From Ichthyophis bannanicus (lineage: Eukaryota; Chordata; Amphibia; Gymnophiona; Ichthyophiidae): DNA of 64,000 nt. Of this stretch, positions 29,146 through 40,887 are shown in pieces. The notes beneath the pieces are model-generated. The model saw only the letters and a program-made list of their open reading frames with translations, had not been told where the DNA came from and did not search any database. The position numbers were made by a program, and so were the translations under genes. Numbering within the stretch: the stretch's first letter is position 1; each line of letters starts with the position of its first letter. The stretch spans positions 5,332,001 through 5,396,000 of the forward strand of contig CM066047.1 in assembly GCA_033557465.1 (NCBI GenBank). Reading direction: 5' to 3'.

Positions 29146-31711
29146 AACTACACAAAAACAGGCTGCTACCTTTCTAGAAACTATGGATGCCTTACACTTC
29201 ACCCAGATTCTCAACTCACCCACGCACTACAAGGGTAATACCCTGGATCTGATCTTCGTACCACACAACATCATGACTACCTCTCAAATTCCACACCCCG
29301 TCTACCCTGTCCCATGGTCAGACCACTCACTGATACTCTTCTCCTTTCCCTCCCATTACCAGAAAAGCACCTACCCCCCTCACCTCACAGACTCACAAAT
29401 TTAAACAATTCAACAACATCAGCCTATTCCTTAAACAAATAACACCCCAACTAGAATTGATCCCTAACAAAAAATCCAATTTAGACTCTCAAATTAAAAG
29501 ATGGAACATGACCACAGCTGCTCAAGCACCCTCTAAACCACCTCCATGGAACATCCATAAAAGAGCACCTTGGTATTCTAAATCACTACATGATTTAAAA
29601 ACAGAACTCCTACGACTTGAACGCTGCTAGCATCGCCTACGTGACCCCTCTAGTCACACCTCCTACTTGGAAAAGCTCTACAACTACTGCCTTGAAACTC
29701 TTAAGCAGAAACAAGAATATAATGAAAATATAATCCTGCACTCCATAAATAAACTAAGGGAATTATTCTCCATTGCTAAAGCCCTTTTAAAAGAAACACC
29801 AAATCAAGAGGCGGAAGATAACATTTCCCCACAAACCAAAGCAGACCACCTCTGCTCCAAATATTCTTCACCCCCATCTGGAATCAGCATTCATACAGAG
29901 GCTCACACATCTAATGTAACCCCCACAACAACTTGGAACCAGTTTGATCCCCCCCCATCCCTTGAAAACATAATAACTGTTATTAAAAACCTTAACACCA
30001 CTACCTCTGCTCTTGACCCATTCCCAATCACTTGGATTAAAAGTATGAAAGAAATACTCAGTCCCTTCAACCGATCCATGGTTACAACCTCCCTTAGAAC
30101 TGGAATCATACCAGTGCCCCTCAAAATGAGCTCCATTCAACCCATCCTGAAAGGGAACAAACTGGACCCCACAACAGCCTCCTACAGACCAATATCAAAT
30201 GTCCCTCTCTTAGCAAAAATAACTGAAAACATTGTACAAAATCAGCTTCAAAATCACATTGATGACTACTCCCCCCTTGACCCCTTCCAACATTGCTTCA
30301 AAAGGAATCATGGTATGGAAACCCTGATCACGTCCCTTCTAGACTCAGTACTATCATGCACCCAATCCCCCAACCAAGGTTGCCTACTAATTTTCCTTGA
30401 CATCTCCTCAGCTTTTGACTCCCTCCCACATAAACATCTCCTCAACAGACTCCATGACATTAGCCTAAACTGGTTCCACTCATATCTCGAAAACAGAACA
30501 CAACAGGTATGAATTGTCAATAAAACCTCCCTACCTTTCACACAATCCCAAGGAGTTCCCCAAGGCTCCACCCTATCTGCCCTCCTCTTTAACATTTTCC
30601 TCCAACCCATATGCAAAATCTTTCAAGAATATCACATACAATATCAACTATACGCGGACGATATAATGTTCTTCACTCCCTTCAACATCTCCACGCCAAA
30701 CTTCACCAATATCAGCAACTGCTTCACCAAGTTAAGACAATGGCTCCATCAACATAACCTCATAATCAACCAAACCAAAACGGAAGCCATACACATCTTT
30801 TCCAACCCATCCTTCGTTCCCCCAACCTCTATTGTCCTCGGAGGTTACACCATCACAATAAAGACCAAAGTCAAATATCTAGGCCTAATAATAGACCAAA
30901 ATCTCACCTTTCAAGAGCAGATAAAAAGGACAACTAATGCTATCTACGGTAAACTACGAACCCTAAGGAACCTCCGCTCCTTGCTAGACCCAGACTCCTT
31001 CTGAACTGTCTGCCAGGCGTTAACAACTTCGACCATTGACTATTGCAACATCATATACCACGGTCTCCCAAAATATACCCTACACCCCCTCCAGATAGCA
31101 CAGAACACAATTGTTTGGCCTAATAACCAACACACAGACAGGTCCACATCACACCCATCCTTAAGGACCTTCACTGGCTCTCTTATACAAGCAAGGATAA
31201 AATTTAAAACTATCACCTTAATACACAAAGTACTACACCATGAAGCTGTCCCCTGCCTACACTCGCTCCTTTCAAAACTACACCAGACCACGAAGATCAA
31301 ACACAACAAACATCTTAAACATACCTTCACAGAAGAAAAAGTGCACACAATCCACATGCAACCGTACCTTCTCCCTCTATGCTCCCTCTATATGGAATAC
31401 CCTCCCCCCTGGGCTAAGAGGATGCACTGACCATTCAGAATTCAGCAAAAAGCTTAAAACCCTCCTCTTCAGCGAATACTTCAATCTGCCCTATAATTAT
31501 TAGATCCCCCCTCCTTATGCCTATCCTTACCTCACCACCCCCCCCCCACTGTAAATATGTAAATAGTTATGCAAAAAAGGTTCTTCCTTTGTTCAAACTG
31601 TTATTGTTACTTGTAAAACAGTTGTGAAAACACTGTTACCTTATGTTCATTTTAAACTGTTTTGAATTGCAGAAAAATGGTATATATATATATATAAAAA
31701 AGTTATATAAA
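29146..31711 (+). mobile_element. L2-like LINE inserted in a foldback element
   Basis: The LINE starts 5'-truncated within the endonuclease and ends with a TATATATA stretch and ATAAATAAATAAA at 31680-31711. Its reading frame is broken by stops at about 29400, 30512 and 31003. It belongs to the same LINE group as the copies at 50506 and 61607 (RT box Q-G-S-T-L-S-A-L-L-F). Sense is plus. Confidence 0.8.
29170..31503 (+). pseudogene. L2-like LINE ORF2, endonuclease end to C-terminus
   Basis: Domains in order: endonuclease end (L-D-L-I-F-V-P and W-S-D-H-S-L-I, about 29240-29340); linker (W-Y-S-K-S, about 29570); RT with I-L-K-G-N-K-L-D-P, S-Y-R-P-I-S-N, F-L-D-I-S-S-A-F-D-S-L, G-V-P-Q-G-S-T-L-S-A-L-L-F (frame shifted, near 30550) and Y-A-D-D-I-M-F-F (about 30650); then K-Y-L-G-L-I-I-D-Q-N and the C-terminal S-L-Y-A-P-S-I-W-N-T-L-P. 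Stop codons at several points inactivate it. Confidence 0.8.
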
Positions 31712-32275
31712 TAAATAAAGCATCAAGTGCCCCCACATCTTCAATTTCATAACATGCAAAACACACTTATCTTCAAAAACATTTCAGCTTCTCAAACAAT
31801 TGCCTTGTTTCGGCTACTCATACAATTGCCCCGACACTGGCAGCGTTTTGCACTATAAGCTGCATCAAGAAGCTATTTCACAGCACTGGCAACGTGCTAT
31901 GATCCTGTTGGTGAGATGCAGAAGTAGCATCCCCCTGGGAAAAGATGGTTACATGGAGATTTTGATTCTTTGGATCGTAGCATGTTGTCAACTCTGTGAA
32001 ATAGCCTCTTGATGCAGTGCGAAACGCTGCCAGCAGTGGGACAGTTTGAGTATCTGAAACGAGGCAATTGTTTGAAAAGCTGAAATGTTTTTGAAGATAA
32101 GTGTATTTTGCATGTTATGAAATTGAAGGTGTGGGGCACTTGATGTTTTACAAATGATTCAGAATATGGTGGCTTTTAGCAGATCCACATAAAATTTTGT
32201 ATACCATTTCCTACTGATGCCTAACACTTTCTTCTTTGTTATATTTTTGCAATTGGATTAGTGATGATTTTCTAA
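31712..32275. mobile_element. foldback element, rest of left arm, loop and right arm
   Basis: 31712-31910 and 31960-32140 are inverted copies of each other (CTTCAATTTCATAACATGCA on the left matches TGCATGTTATGAAATTGAAG on the right; CATTTCAGCTT and AGGCTATTTCACAG also recur). With 29006-29145 the element measured about 700 bp before the LINE entered. No transposase is present and no target-site duplication was resolved. Confidence 0.7.
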
Positions 32276-32699
32276 TTGCTAACACAGCAGATAATGCAGG
32301 GCAGTTAGCTACATCTCCAGAGGTGTAGCTAACTGCATTCCTCATTATTAGCCATGCTGTTAACACACATTTAGCTATCATTTCTTTGTTTTAAAGGAAT
32401 GGCTGCCTTCCCCAAAGTGCTGGGAATGCCCCAGCAGTAAACACAGAGGTTATTCATTTAACACAGTTTAATTTTGGCTGTTAATACACATGTTAATTTT
32501 GGCTGTTAAACCTTAGCACACAGTATGGAGAAGATGTAAGCATAGGGGGTATAATTCAAAGGCATTTATGAGGTTTGCAGACCTATAAATGCCGCTCACC
32601 GGGATATTCAGCAGCACTAACCCGAGAGACAATCAAATCACGCTGAGTTGCCACTCTCCACCTGCAAGTGTCAGAATGTCTCTTAATCCAACTACGAGA
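32276..32699. repeat. non-autonomous DNA-element debris with a 13-bp hairpin
   Basis: A perfect hairpin lies at 32301-32336 (13-bp arms GCAGTTAGCTACA, 10-base loop). Further on, GATATTCAGCAGCACTAACC at 32613-32632 recurs in similar form at 39540-39790 and 45490-45540. I see no gene. These are probably old MITE-like elements. Confidence 0.35.
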
Positions 32700-32825
32700 T
32701 GAGGAGTCAATTTGGCTGCTCATGATCTATTGAGCACCTTGCAAAAGCACGTTCTGAATCTGATTATAGAGTTAATCCTGAATTTTTCCAGGCTTTTCAT
32801 GGGAGACTTTAACCTAGATTTCCTT
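32700..32825 (+). pseudogene. L2 endonuclease fragment, left of a DIRS insertion
   Basis: The frame reads L-F-M-G-D-F-N-L-D-F, the endonuclease box of an L2 LINE, and stops at 32825, where a DIRS terminal repeat begins. The same reading continues at 43616 with D-T-V-T-S-N-F-L-D-T-I-A-T-L. The L2 was therefore split by the intervening 10.8 kb. Confidence 0.6.
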
Positions 32826-32905
32826 ATCATCCTGCTCAACCAGTCCAGACAAATAGGTTATGCTCCCCAACCAGCAGATGAGGCAGAGAACGTCACGCTT
32901 CGGTG

Positions 32906-34057
32906 ATGTCATCACCAGCATGAGTAGTGGTGCAGCGCTGGAACTTTCCACTATTCTTTGCCTCCAGCAGGTAGTGTGGATGATCTGGTATAACAAGATA
33001 TTTATGACATCCTGGCACCGTAGGTACAGTCTACGGGCTTTGGTTCTATGTTAGAGAGTCTGGCTATGGGAAGCCTTCAAGAATTGTTCTACAGACCTTT
33101 CCAAGAGGGAACAGGAGTCTTTCACTTCAGTACCTCAAGCCTGGCTTGTGGACTTCATCTTGCTAGACTTCACTGAAATAGTTAACAGTCCCTAGAGTGT
33201 GCCTTTGCCTGGCCTACGGGTCTTGGCCTGGTGAGGCTGTAACATGGTAGTGTTTCTGTGGGGCCCTGCCAGTGGAGATGAATGCTGGGAGCTTTTTTCT
33301 TCTCTTTTCCCTGACTCCTTGTCCTTTTAGTTTCTCCTTATGCTCTCTCTCTCCCTCTTTGCTATTGCTATAGTTATGGTAAAGTTTGTGAATAAAAAAA
33401 AGAGGGGCAGAAGAGAGATTTCTGTTACCACTATTGGGAAATAGCCCAGAAGTCCTTGGATCTCGCCATGAGTGTCTGTCTATACAGGAGTTCCCAGAGA
33501 GAGTTTTTGCGCTGGAGCAGCTGTAGAGGAGGGGTTCCATAGGTCTGGTGTCTTGTAGTGCAGTTGTCCCCGCTGACCCTGGAAGAGATGCATGACTGTT
33601 TCAGGTGTGAGTGCTTCTGCAACTGAGGCACAGTTTTACTGGGGAGATGGAAGGAGTTGGTGTTTCTAAGGAAGACCAGCTGCGGCTGTTTGGCAGTGTG
33701 GGGGATTCTTGGTCTTGCGCAGCTTGGGCACACCGGTGTTTGCAGTGTGACTGCATAGGAGTATGCTAGGAAGCTTGCAGAAGAGAGGAGCGAAGCAGGG
33801 AGTCCGTCACCCACTGAGAACGACCACTTCTGATGCCTAAGATATCTGGCCAGGTTGTGGAGGTACTGTGTTTCTTTGCCTCAGCTGTTCCCATGGGCAG
33901 GAACCGTGGCCATTTTGAGCAGGCCGCGGGCTTCCTGCCCTGCGCTATGGAGATGTGAAAACCTTATTTCAGGCTGTGGTTGCATTGTGAGGGAGAATTC
34001 AGTTTTGGGCTAAACCTCCATTTGGAATCAATTCTGGGGGTCCTCCTCTCCCTGCAC
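32906..34057. other. DIRS copy 3 left interior, no gene seen
   Basis: About 1.15 kb between the left terminal repeat and the CR1 insertion. It holds only short shadow ORFs, a pyrimidine-rich stretch (33290-33365) and an A-rich run (33392-33402). By position it would be the 5' leader and gag region of the DIRS element, but I recognise no protein motif. Confidence 0.35.
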
Positions 34058-34238
34058 ACATAAGAACATAAAGATATGCCATAATGGGTGAGACCAAGGT
34101 CCATCAAGCCCAGTATCCTGTTTCCAACAGTGGCCAATCTAGGTCATACGTACCTAGCAGTTTCTCCAAAAGACACAGGTTCCACAATGCTTGTATTGGG
34201 TCAAGCATTGATATCCTGGGTCCCTTTTTAATAATGGT

Positions 34239-36925
34239 TTATGGACCTTTCCTCCAGGAACTTGCCAAACCTTTTTTAAACCCAGCTACTCTAACAGCCT
34301 TTACTACATCCTCCAGTAACAAATTCCAGAGTTTGATTACACCTTGAGTGAAAAAATATTTTCTCTTGTTAGTCTTAATTAGTTTGCCCTGTAGCTTCAA
34401 TGCATGTCCCCCAGTCTTTCTATGTTCTGATAACGTAAACAATCGATCTACGATTACCTGTTCCACTCCATTCATTAATTTATAGACTTCTATCATATCT
34501 CCCCTCAGCCGTCTCTTTCCCAGGTTAAAGAGCCCTAAGCATCTTAGCCTTTCTTCAAAGGGGTATCCTTCCATCCCCTTTACCATTTTGGTGGCTCTTC
34601 TCTGAACCTTTTCTAATAACGCAATATCCTTTTTAAGATACGGTGACCAGAATTGCACACAATAGTCAAGGTGCGGTCTCACCATGGAACGATATAGAGG
34701 CATTATAATATCCTTTGTTTTATTTTCCATTCCTTTCCTTATGATACCTAGCATTCTATTTGTTCTCTTGGCCACCACTGCACACTGGGCGGAGGGTTTT
34801 AACATGTTATCCACAATGATGCCTAAATCTTTTTCCTGGGTGGTAGTTCCTAATGTGGAACCTTGCATCGTGTAACCATAGTTTGGGTTGTTCTTCCCTA
34901 GGTGCATAACTTTGCACTTGTCCACATTAAATTTCATCTGCCTTTTGATGCCCAGTCTTCAAGTTTATCAAGATCCTCTTGCAACTTTCCACAATCCTCT
35001 TGGGTTTTAACAACTTTAAATAGTTTTGTGTCATCTGCAGATTTGATAACCTCACTCGTTATTCCCTTTTCCAGGTCATTTATGAATATGTCAAAAAGCA
35101 GCGGACCCAGCACAGATCCCTGGGGTACACCACTATTCACCTTTCTCCATTGGGAAAATTGGCCATTTAGCCCTACCCTCTGCTTTCTATCTTTTAACCA
35201 GTTCCTGATCCACAATAGTACACTGCCTCCTATCCCATGACTCTTTAGTTCTGCCAAAAGTCTTTGATGAGGGATCTTGTCAAAGACTTTCAGAAAGTCC
35301 AATACACTCTATCAACCGACCCATCTTTGTCTACCTGTTTATTCACACCTTCAAAAATACATAACAGATTAGTAAGACAAGATCTTCCTTGTCTAAAGCC
35401 ATGTTGGCTGTTTCCCATTAAGCCATGACTATTTACATGTTCAGCAATTTTGTTATTTATGATGGTTTCTACCATTTTTCCCGGTACTGACGTCAGGCTC
35501 ACCGGTCTGTAGTTTCCCGGATCACCCTTAGAACCCTTTTTAAAAATTGGCGTTACATTCGCCATCCTCCAATCTTCAGGTATTACAGATGATTTTAATG
35601 ATAGTTCACAGATTACTAATAGCAGGTCTGCAATCTCATATTTCAGTTCTTTCAACACCCTTGGATGTATATCATCCGGTCCAGGTGATTTGCTACTCTT
35701 CAGTTTATCAAATAGTTGTAATACATCTTCCTGATGTATCGATATTTCCTTCAATTCTTCCGCACCTTTAAATACCACTTCAGTCATGAGTAACATCCCT
35801 ACATCTTCCTCAGTAAAGACCGAAACAAAGAATTCATTCAGTCTCTCCACTATCGCCTTGACGCCTCTTAATGCCCCTTTAACCCCTCTATCATGTAATG
35901 GACCAACTGACTCTCTCACAATTTTTTTGCTAGAAATGTACTTGAAAAAGTCTTTATTATGTGTTTTTGCTTCCGCAGCAAGCTTCTTCTCAAATTCTCC
36001 CTTTGCCTGCCTTATCATTGCCTTGCATTTAACTTGCCAGTGCTTGTGCTGTTTCCAGTTTTTGTCGTTTGGCTCTTTTTTCCATTTCCTGAAAGATGCT
36101 TTTTTGGCAACAGCAGCCTCTCTGACCTCAGCTTTAAACCATGCTGGCAGATTTTTGGACTTCCTTCCATTTTTCTTAAAGCGTGGAATACAGCTGGTCT
36201 GGGTTTCCAAGGTAGTATTTTTCAACAACACCCAAGCTTGATGTAAGTCTTTAACCTTTGCGACTACTCCTTTTATTTTTTTCTTAACTATTTTCCTCAT
36301 TTTATCATAGTCTCCCTTTTGAAAGTTAAAAGGTAGTACTGTGGATTTCCTTACCATCTCTCCTCCACTAATCGCGATCATGCGATGATCACTATTGCCA
36401 AGTTGCCCCAACACCCTAATCTCTTGCACCAGATCTGGTGTTCCACTAAGGACTAGGTCCAATATGGCTTCCCTTCTCGTTGGTTCATGAACCAGCTGCT
36501 CCAAGAAGCAGTCATTTATTTCATCTAGGAACTTTATCTCCCTAGCATCTCCTGCCGTGACACTGAACCAGTCGATACCGGGGTAATTGAAATCACCCAT
36601 TATTATTACTGTGCTGTAACTTTTGTTAGCTTCCTTGATTTCTTTGAGCATTTCATCATCCATTTGTTCATTCTGGCCAGGCAGTCGATAGTACACCCCC
36701 ACTGCCATCGCCTTCCCCTTTTTACATGGAATTTCAATCCATAGAGACTACAGCAAATTTAGTTTCCTGCAAAACTTTAATCCTTTCTGACTCAATGCCC
36801 TCTCTAACATAGAGCGCAACCCCTCCACCGATTTGATCAGCTCTATCAATTCGATTTAGTTTGTACCCAGGTATCACAGTGTCCCACTGGTTGTCCTTCT
36901 TCCACCGTGTCTCTGAGATTACCAA
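34239..36925 (-). pseudogene. CR1 ORF2 endonuclease-reverse transcriptase (copy B)
   Basis: Domains in order from the high coordinate: endonuclease (S-E-T-R-W, G-G-V-A-L-Y-V, then after a frame break at about 36740 V-Y-Y-R-L-P-G, M-G-D-F-N-Y-P-G and S-D-H), linker (W-K-K-E-P-N-D-K), RT ([36 protein letters not shown], then S-A-D-D-T-K where other copies have F-A-D-D-T-K) and the CR1 C-terminus. A frameshift lies at about 35295 (just before the L-D-F-Q-K-A-F-D block), another at about 34935, and another near the end (about 34240). Inactive. Confidence 0.85.
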
Positions 36926-37253
36926 TCATATCTAACCTCTCATTTAGTGCTATATATTCTAACTCTCCCATCTTATATTTTTAGACTTCTAGCATTTGCA
37001 CACAAGCATTTTAGAGACTGTATTTTATTCATATTAATTTGGCTATTGGTAGGCATGGGTAATTTGGAATCTTTAAGCTTTGTCTGCTCCATACTCAAGG
37101 GCATTTGGGCTACTTTACTCTTTTTTGGAACCTCTCTGCTTTTGGTAGTATCCTTGAAGGATACATTCTTCCGAACCATGCGCTCATGTGTGACTGTCGG
37201 CTTTCCCCTATTATCTAGTTTAAAAGCTGCTCTATCTCCTTTTTAAAGGTTTA

Positions 37254-38110
37254 TGCCAGCAGCCTGGTTCCATCCCGGTTAAGATGAAGCCCATCCCTTC
37301 GGAAGAGCCCCTCCTTTCCCCAGAATGTTCCCCAGTTCCTAAGAAATCCAAAACCCTCATCCTTGAACCATTGTCTCATCCACGCATTGAGACTCCAGAG
37401 CTCTGCCTGCCTTTTGGGTCCTGCGTGTGGAACGGAAGCATTTCAGAGAACGCTACCCTGGAAGTTCTGGATTTCAACTTCCTACCTAAAAGCCTAAATT
37501 TAGCCTCCAGAACCTTCCCACCAAAGTTTCCTATGTCATTGGTACTGACATGTACCAAGACAGCAGACCTTCTCCAGCACTATGTATGACCTTATCTAGG
37601 TGGTGCATGAGGTCCGCTACCTTCGCACCAGGCAGGCATGTTACCAGGCAATCCTCATTTCCACCAGCCACCCAGCTATCTACATGCCTAATGATCGACT
37701 CACCAACTATAACGGCTGTCCTAATCTTTCCCTCATGGGCACATGGCCCTGGAGAATCCTCCTCGTTGCGAGAGGGTTTTACATCACCTGGAGGACAGGT
37801 CCTAGTTACAGGATCACTTCCTGCCACACCACGGTGATGCTCTCCTGTCACATGACCTCTCTCCTCCATGGCAACAGGGATGCTGCCAGACTGGAGGTGG
37901 GACTTCAGGACTATATCCCTGTAGGTCTCGTCTATGTACCTCTCTGTCTTTCTTATGTCTTCCGCTACTTTAGCCTCTAGAGAATGGACTTGTTCCCTGA
38001 GAGCAAAGAACTCCTAGCACCTATTGCACATGTAAGACCTCTCACCAATTGGGAGAAAATCATACATGTGACACTCAATGCAAAAGACTGGAAAGCCCCC
38101 ATCTCGCTGC
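37254..38110 (-). pseudogene. CR1 ORF1: zinc finger and SGNH-esterase-like protein (copy B)
   Basis: The N-terminal part (about 38030-38090) reads C-I-E-C, 13 residues or so, C-N-R-C, a zinc-finger-like C-x2-C pair, followed by an in-frame TAG and then a coiled-coil-like segment (H-S-L-E-A-K-V-A-E-D-I-R-K-T-E). The esterase-like half carries V-I-V-G-E-S-I-I-R-H (the Ser block), S-T-N-D-I (for G-T-N-D) and R-R-D-G-L-H-L-N (Asp-x-x-His block), and ends at TAA near 37254. In the CR1 group this RNA-binding and esterase protein assists retrotransposition. At least one stop and one frame change make it non-functional. Confidence 0.75.
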
Positions 38111-38329
38111 TGGACTGCAGTCTGCATCTTAGTTTTAAGGTTGAGTTTAGATCTTTAAGTTCTTTACTTACTAAGGGTTGCTGTGGATACTTATACTAAT
38201 AAATGTGTACCTAATATGTTTAATATACCTTGTTCACCTGAAGCTTAATTAATCTCAGGTCCTTAGTGTATGACTGATTTGGATAACGAGCTGCACCTGA
38301 GAGCACCTCCTTTCCTTTAAGATGTCTAA

Positions 38330-38457
38330 GGGGTATGTTTACTAAACCGGGCTAACGGTTAACCCGGGCTATCTGCCACTAGGTCCCATTGAATAATATG
38401 GGACCTAGTGGCAGATAGCCCGGGTTAACCGTTAGCCCGGTTTAGTAAACATACCCC
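38330..38457. mobile_element. perfect palindromic MITE-like element
   Basis: Two 60-base arms (38330-38389 and 38398-38457) are exact reverse complements around an 8-base loop. The arms start GGGGTATGTTTACTAAACCG. No ORF is possible. The perfection of the stem implies a very recent origin or ongoing conversion between arms. Flanking TA dinucleotides do not give an unambiguous target duplication. Confidence 0.75.
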
Positions 38458-39399
38458 TAGGTATCTATAAAGCTACGATTATCCTAGGGGTGGGTGGGTG
38501 TTGGGGAGGGAGGGAAATAAGACTTATTAAAAGAGGGCTGCTACACAGTACCCTGTCGTGTGCTTCTGAGGTAAGCTGTGACCAACGTCCTGGGTGATTA
38601 ACTGTCCTTGCTTGGATAGAAGGAATCTTTCAAAATGGCCTTTTGACCTGCCACCTGGCTTTAACACCTATTGAAAAGGTTTCACAGGTCTCTTGCCCCC
38701 TTGGTAGAAGGCCTCTTTGTTAAGATCTCTAGAAGACTTTTTGTTGCTCAAAGAATACTGACCCTGTTTTGTCTTTTATGCTAAGTTATATTCTGATTTG
38801 ATTTAAAGTAAAGCTCTTTGCTGCTGCTAGGCTCTGACTTATTATGAAATTTAAACTAGAAGCTCTCTGCTGGGTTCTGAATTTAACTAGAAAGCTCTCT
38901 TCTGTGTGTTAAATTTAAACTTAAACTGCTGTTACTAGGCCCTGACTGATTTAACAAATACTGGGTTCACAGATTAATGCGCTTTAATCCAAAAATGTCT
39001 GGGGGTCTGTCACTGACCCCTGTGTAGCTCCACATCATTCTTGCCAAAAACAAAAGGTGGAAGCCTCTCTCTCTCTCCTTCTCTCTAAATAGTTATTTCT
39101 GCATATAGAGGAATGACTGTTTCTTTCACAGGAGGAAGATTCTAACTGTTTGTCTTCTGTGCAGAGCATCCTCTTCCTCCTGGCAGTGTTGGCTGTCCTT
39201 TGGGGCGATTGAGTCTTTTGGGTGGGGGAAGTTTGGGCAGGCTTTGTGAAGCCTCTGCTCCTTGTTTTCTACAGTCTTCTTTCACCAACCTCTTTTGGCT
39301 GTAGAGTGTTCAAAGCCCTCCCCACTCTCCCAGAGGTATCTCCTCTTTCCCTCTGTGCAGGTCTATGCTTGCATCTTGCTTTGGCTCAGATAAGTCCCT
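38458..39399. other. unassigned; possible CR1 5' leader
   Basis: No gene. Repeated AAAGCTCT(T/C)TG...TGA-ATTTAAACT motifs spaced 50-70 bases apart (38805-38935), and a CTCTCTCTCTCTCC run near 39069. By position it may continue the CR1 5' UTR to about 39180. The rest is unassigned. Confidence 0.3.
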
Positions 39400-39414
39400 G
39401 GGGGGGGGGGGGGG
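39400..39414 (+). repeat. 15-base G homopolymer
   Basis: A run of 15 consecutive G at 39400-39414. It is a likely site of length variation and of assembly error. Confidence 0.9.
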
Positions 39415-39860
39415 CACATATTCAACAGCAGTGGCCAGAGCAGTTAAATTGGCTGTCCATTGCCACTTTAAATTACTCATGGATATTCTGTGCAGGGGCC
39501 ATATCAGGTCGGTGGCACTGAATATTTGGTTTTGCCAGAGAGCGATTTAGCTATCAGGTCAGGAGCAATATTCAGCTTCTGGCTGGATAGCTAAACTGAC
39601 TAAAGTTAGGACAGCTTTATTTCTGCCTAACTTTAGCCAGTTTAGGTTAGCTGGTTAATGGCTAAATATTGCCACTGACCAGCTAACGTTTGGCATGGCC
39701 CCTGCTCTGCCACAACACTTAGCATCGGAGCATTTTTCTGGACTATGTAGGGATATTCAGTGGCACAAACTGGGCACGTGCCACTGGATATCCTGCGGAG
39801 TGGCATTTGTGCAGTTCATAGGTCTATTGGTTTGTATGCTTTTAATATACTACCCCCTGA
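39415..39860. repeat. non-autonomous DNA-element-like repeat
   Basis: Contains short inverted motifs built on GATATTCAG, TAGCTAAACTGACTAA-like and TTAGTTAGC-like strings (39540-39700) that resemble 32613-32640 and 45490-45870. No ORF. I regard it as a member of a diverged MITE-like family; the boundaries are approximate. Confidence 0.35.
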
Positions 39861-40494
39861 GTTTTATGGTTGGGTTATACCAGCTATGATTCTGGTGGTC
39901 TTCTGGCACTTGTTATCGGGTCTTGAGAGCTACTTGCTCTGGCCACTCCATTTCTAGCCTGGTGTCTTTGTGCTGTGCACCCCCTTCTGCAGCATTCTAG
40001 GTGGCATACACTGTGTGGTCGGTTGCTGCTCTGGGGCTGCAAACCTATTGCATTTGTTGTCTTCTTCAGGAGGGTACACATTGAGGATGTGCCGCGTTTG
40101 TTCTGCTATCTGTCCTTTCTGTGCAGGGTTTGTCCTGCCAATAGCAGATTCAGGGTGCTCCTAGGGTTCAACATGTTGGTTGCACAACATTCTGCAGACC
40201 TGCATTCTGCAGACCTTGTTTGATATTGGGGTAAAGTGCTTCTCGTGTGTCCCAACTCTCATGGTTTGGAGGTGCTGTGCTCCCGCATATTCCAAGTCTT
40301 GCTCTGAAGATTCTGTGCTTTCTTTTAGCTGGACATTCTTGTCTTGTTAGGGAGGTCTCAGGCTTTCTCTCCCTTTTCACTTCTCAGGTTGGTCTGGAAG
40401 GGGGATGTACTATGTGCCTCAGATCTGCTTCTGGAATTGGCATGTGTATACCTCCACCACCACTGGTGCTGAAAACTGCTCACCTTTTCAGGAC
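39861..40494. other. DIRS copy 3 interior, no gene seen
   Basis: No protein motif and only short frames. A direct duplication of CATTCTGCAGACCT lies at 40188-40215. By position it is DIRS interior. Confidence 0.3.
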
Positions 40495-40629
40495 AGTATC
40501 TGAATTCAAGAAAGCATGGGATCAACACAGAAGATCTCTAAAGGAAAACAAGGGACTATAGCAGAGGGCATGGAAGGACCGACTGGATAGGCTATATGGT
40601 CTTTTTCTGCCGTCATGTTTCTATGAGGG
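40495..40629 (+). mobile_element. CR1 family-2 3' end fragment
   Basis: 135 bases match the last part of the CR1 family-2 copy ending at 10117 (V-S-E-F-K-K-A-W-D, then the 3' UTR with GGTCTTTTTCTGCCGTCATG and a TTTCTATGAG tail). It is a short 5'-truncated insertion. Confidence 0.75.
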
Positions 40630-40887
40630 CTCAGCACTCTGGGTGGTTCGCATCTTTCTGGGTACTCTATGCCTGTCTCTGAAAGCTGCATCTTCTGCTT
40701 GTTCCATGTCCTGCCTGGATGTCCATGTGCACAATGATTTTCATGTTCTTTCCTGGAGCTCCCAAACTCTGGGCCTTCTGCAGGTTACTCAGGGGGCTGC
40801 TCCATTCTGTGGCTCTGGGATGCCACATTGCTTGTGTGCTTAATGTCTGGAGGATGCATGCTCAGGGTGCTCTATGTCTTCCTCAAG

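Larger units (their letters stand above)
34058..38329 (-). mobile_element. near-full-length CR1 family-1 LINE (copy B)
   Basis: The 3' end is at 34058, with the ATAAGAACATAAAGATATGC-type tail. ORF2 remnants fill 34239-36925 and ORF1 remnants 37254-38110, so both ORFs of a CR1 are present in order. The 5' leader reaches at least 38329 and may continue to about 39180 beyond the palindrome inserted at 38330. This is the most complete CR1 in the window. Confidence 0.85.

Noticed and set aside
36947..37980. Plus-strand ORFs of 95-126 codons
   Set aside because: They are antisense shadows of CR1 ORF1 and ORF2, whose motifs are clear on the minus strand.
38805..38960. A CRISPR-like or short-spaced repeat array
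   Set aside because: The repeated motifs are short, irregular and AT-rich, spacing is uneven, and the DNA is vertebrate.
39119..39180. A small exon between TTTCACAG and GTGCAG-like signals
   Set aside because: No donor with a GTRAGT consensus follows, the reading is not recognisable, and the site lies among CR1/DIRS interior sequence.
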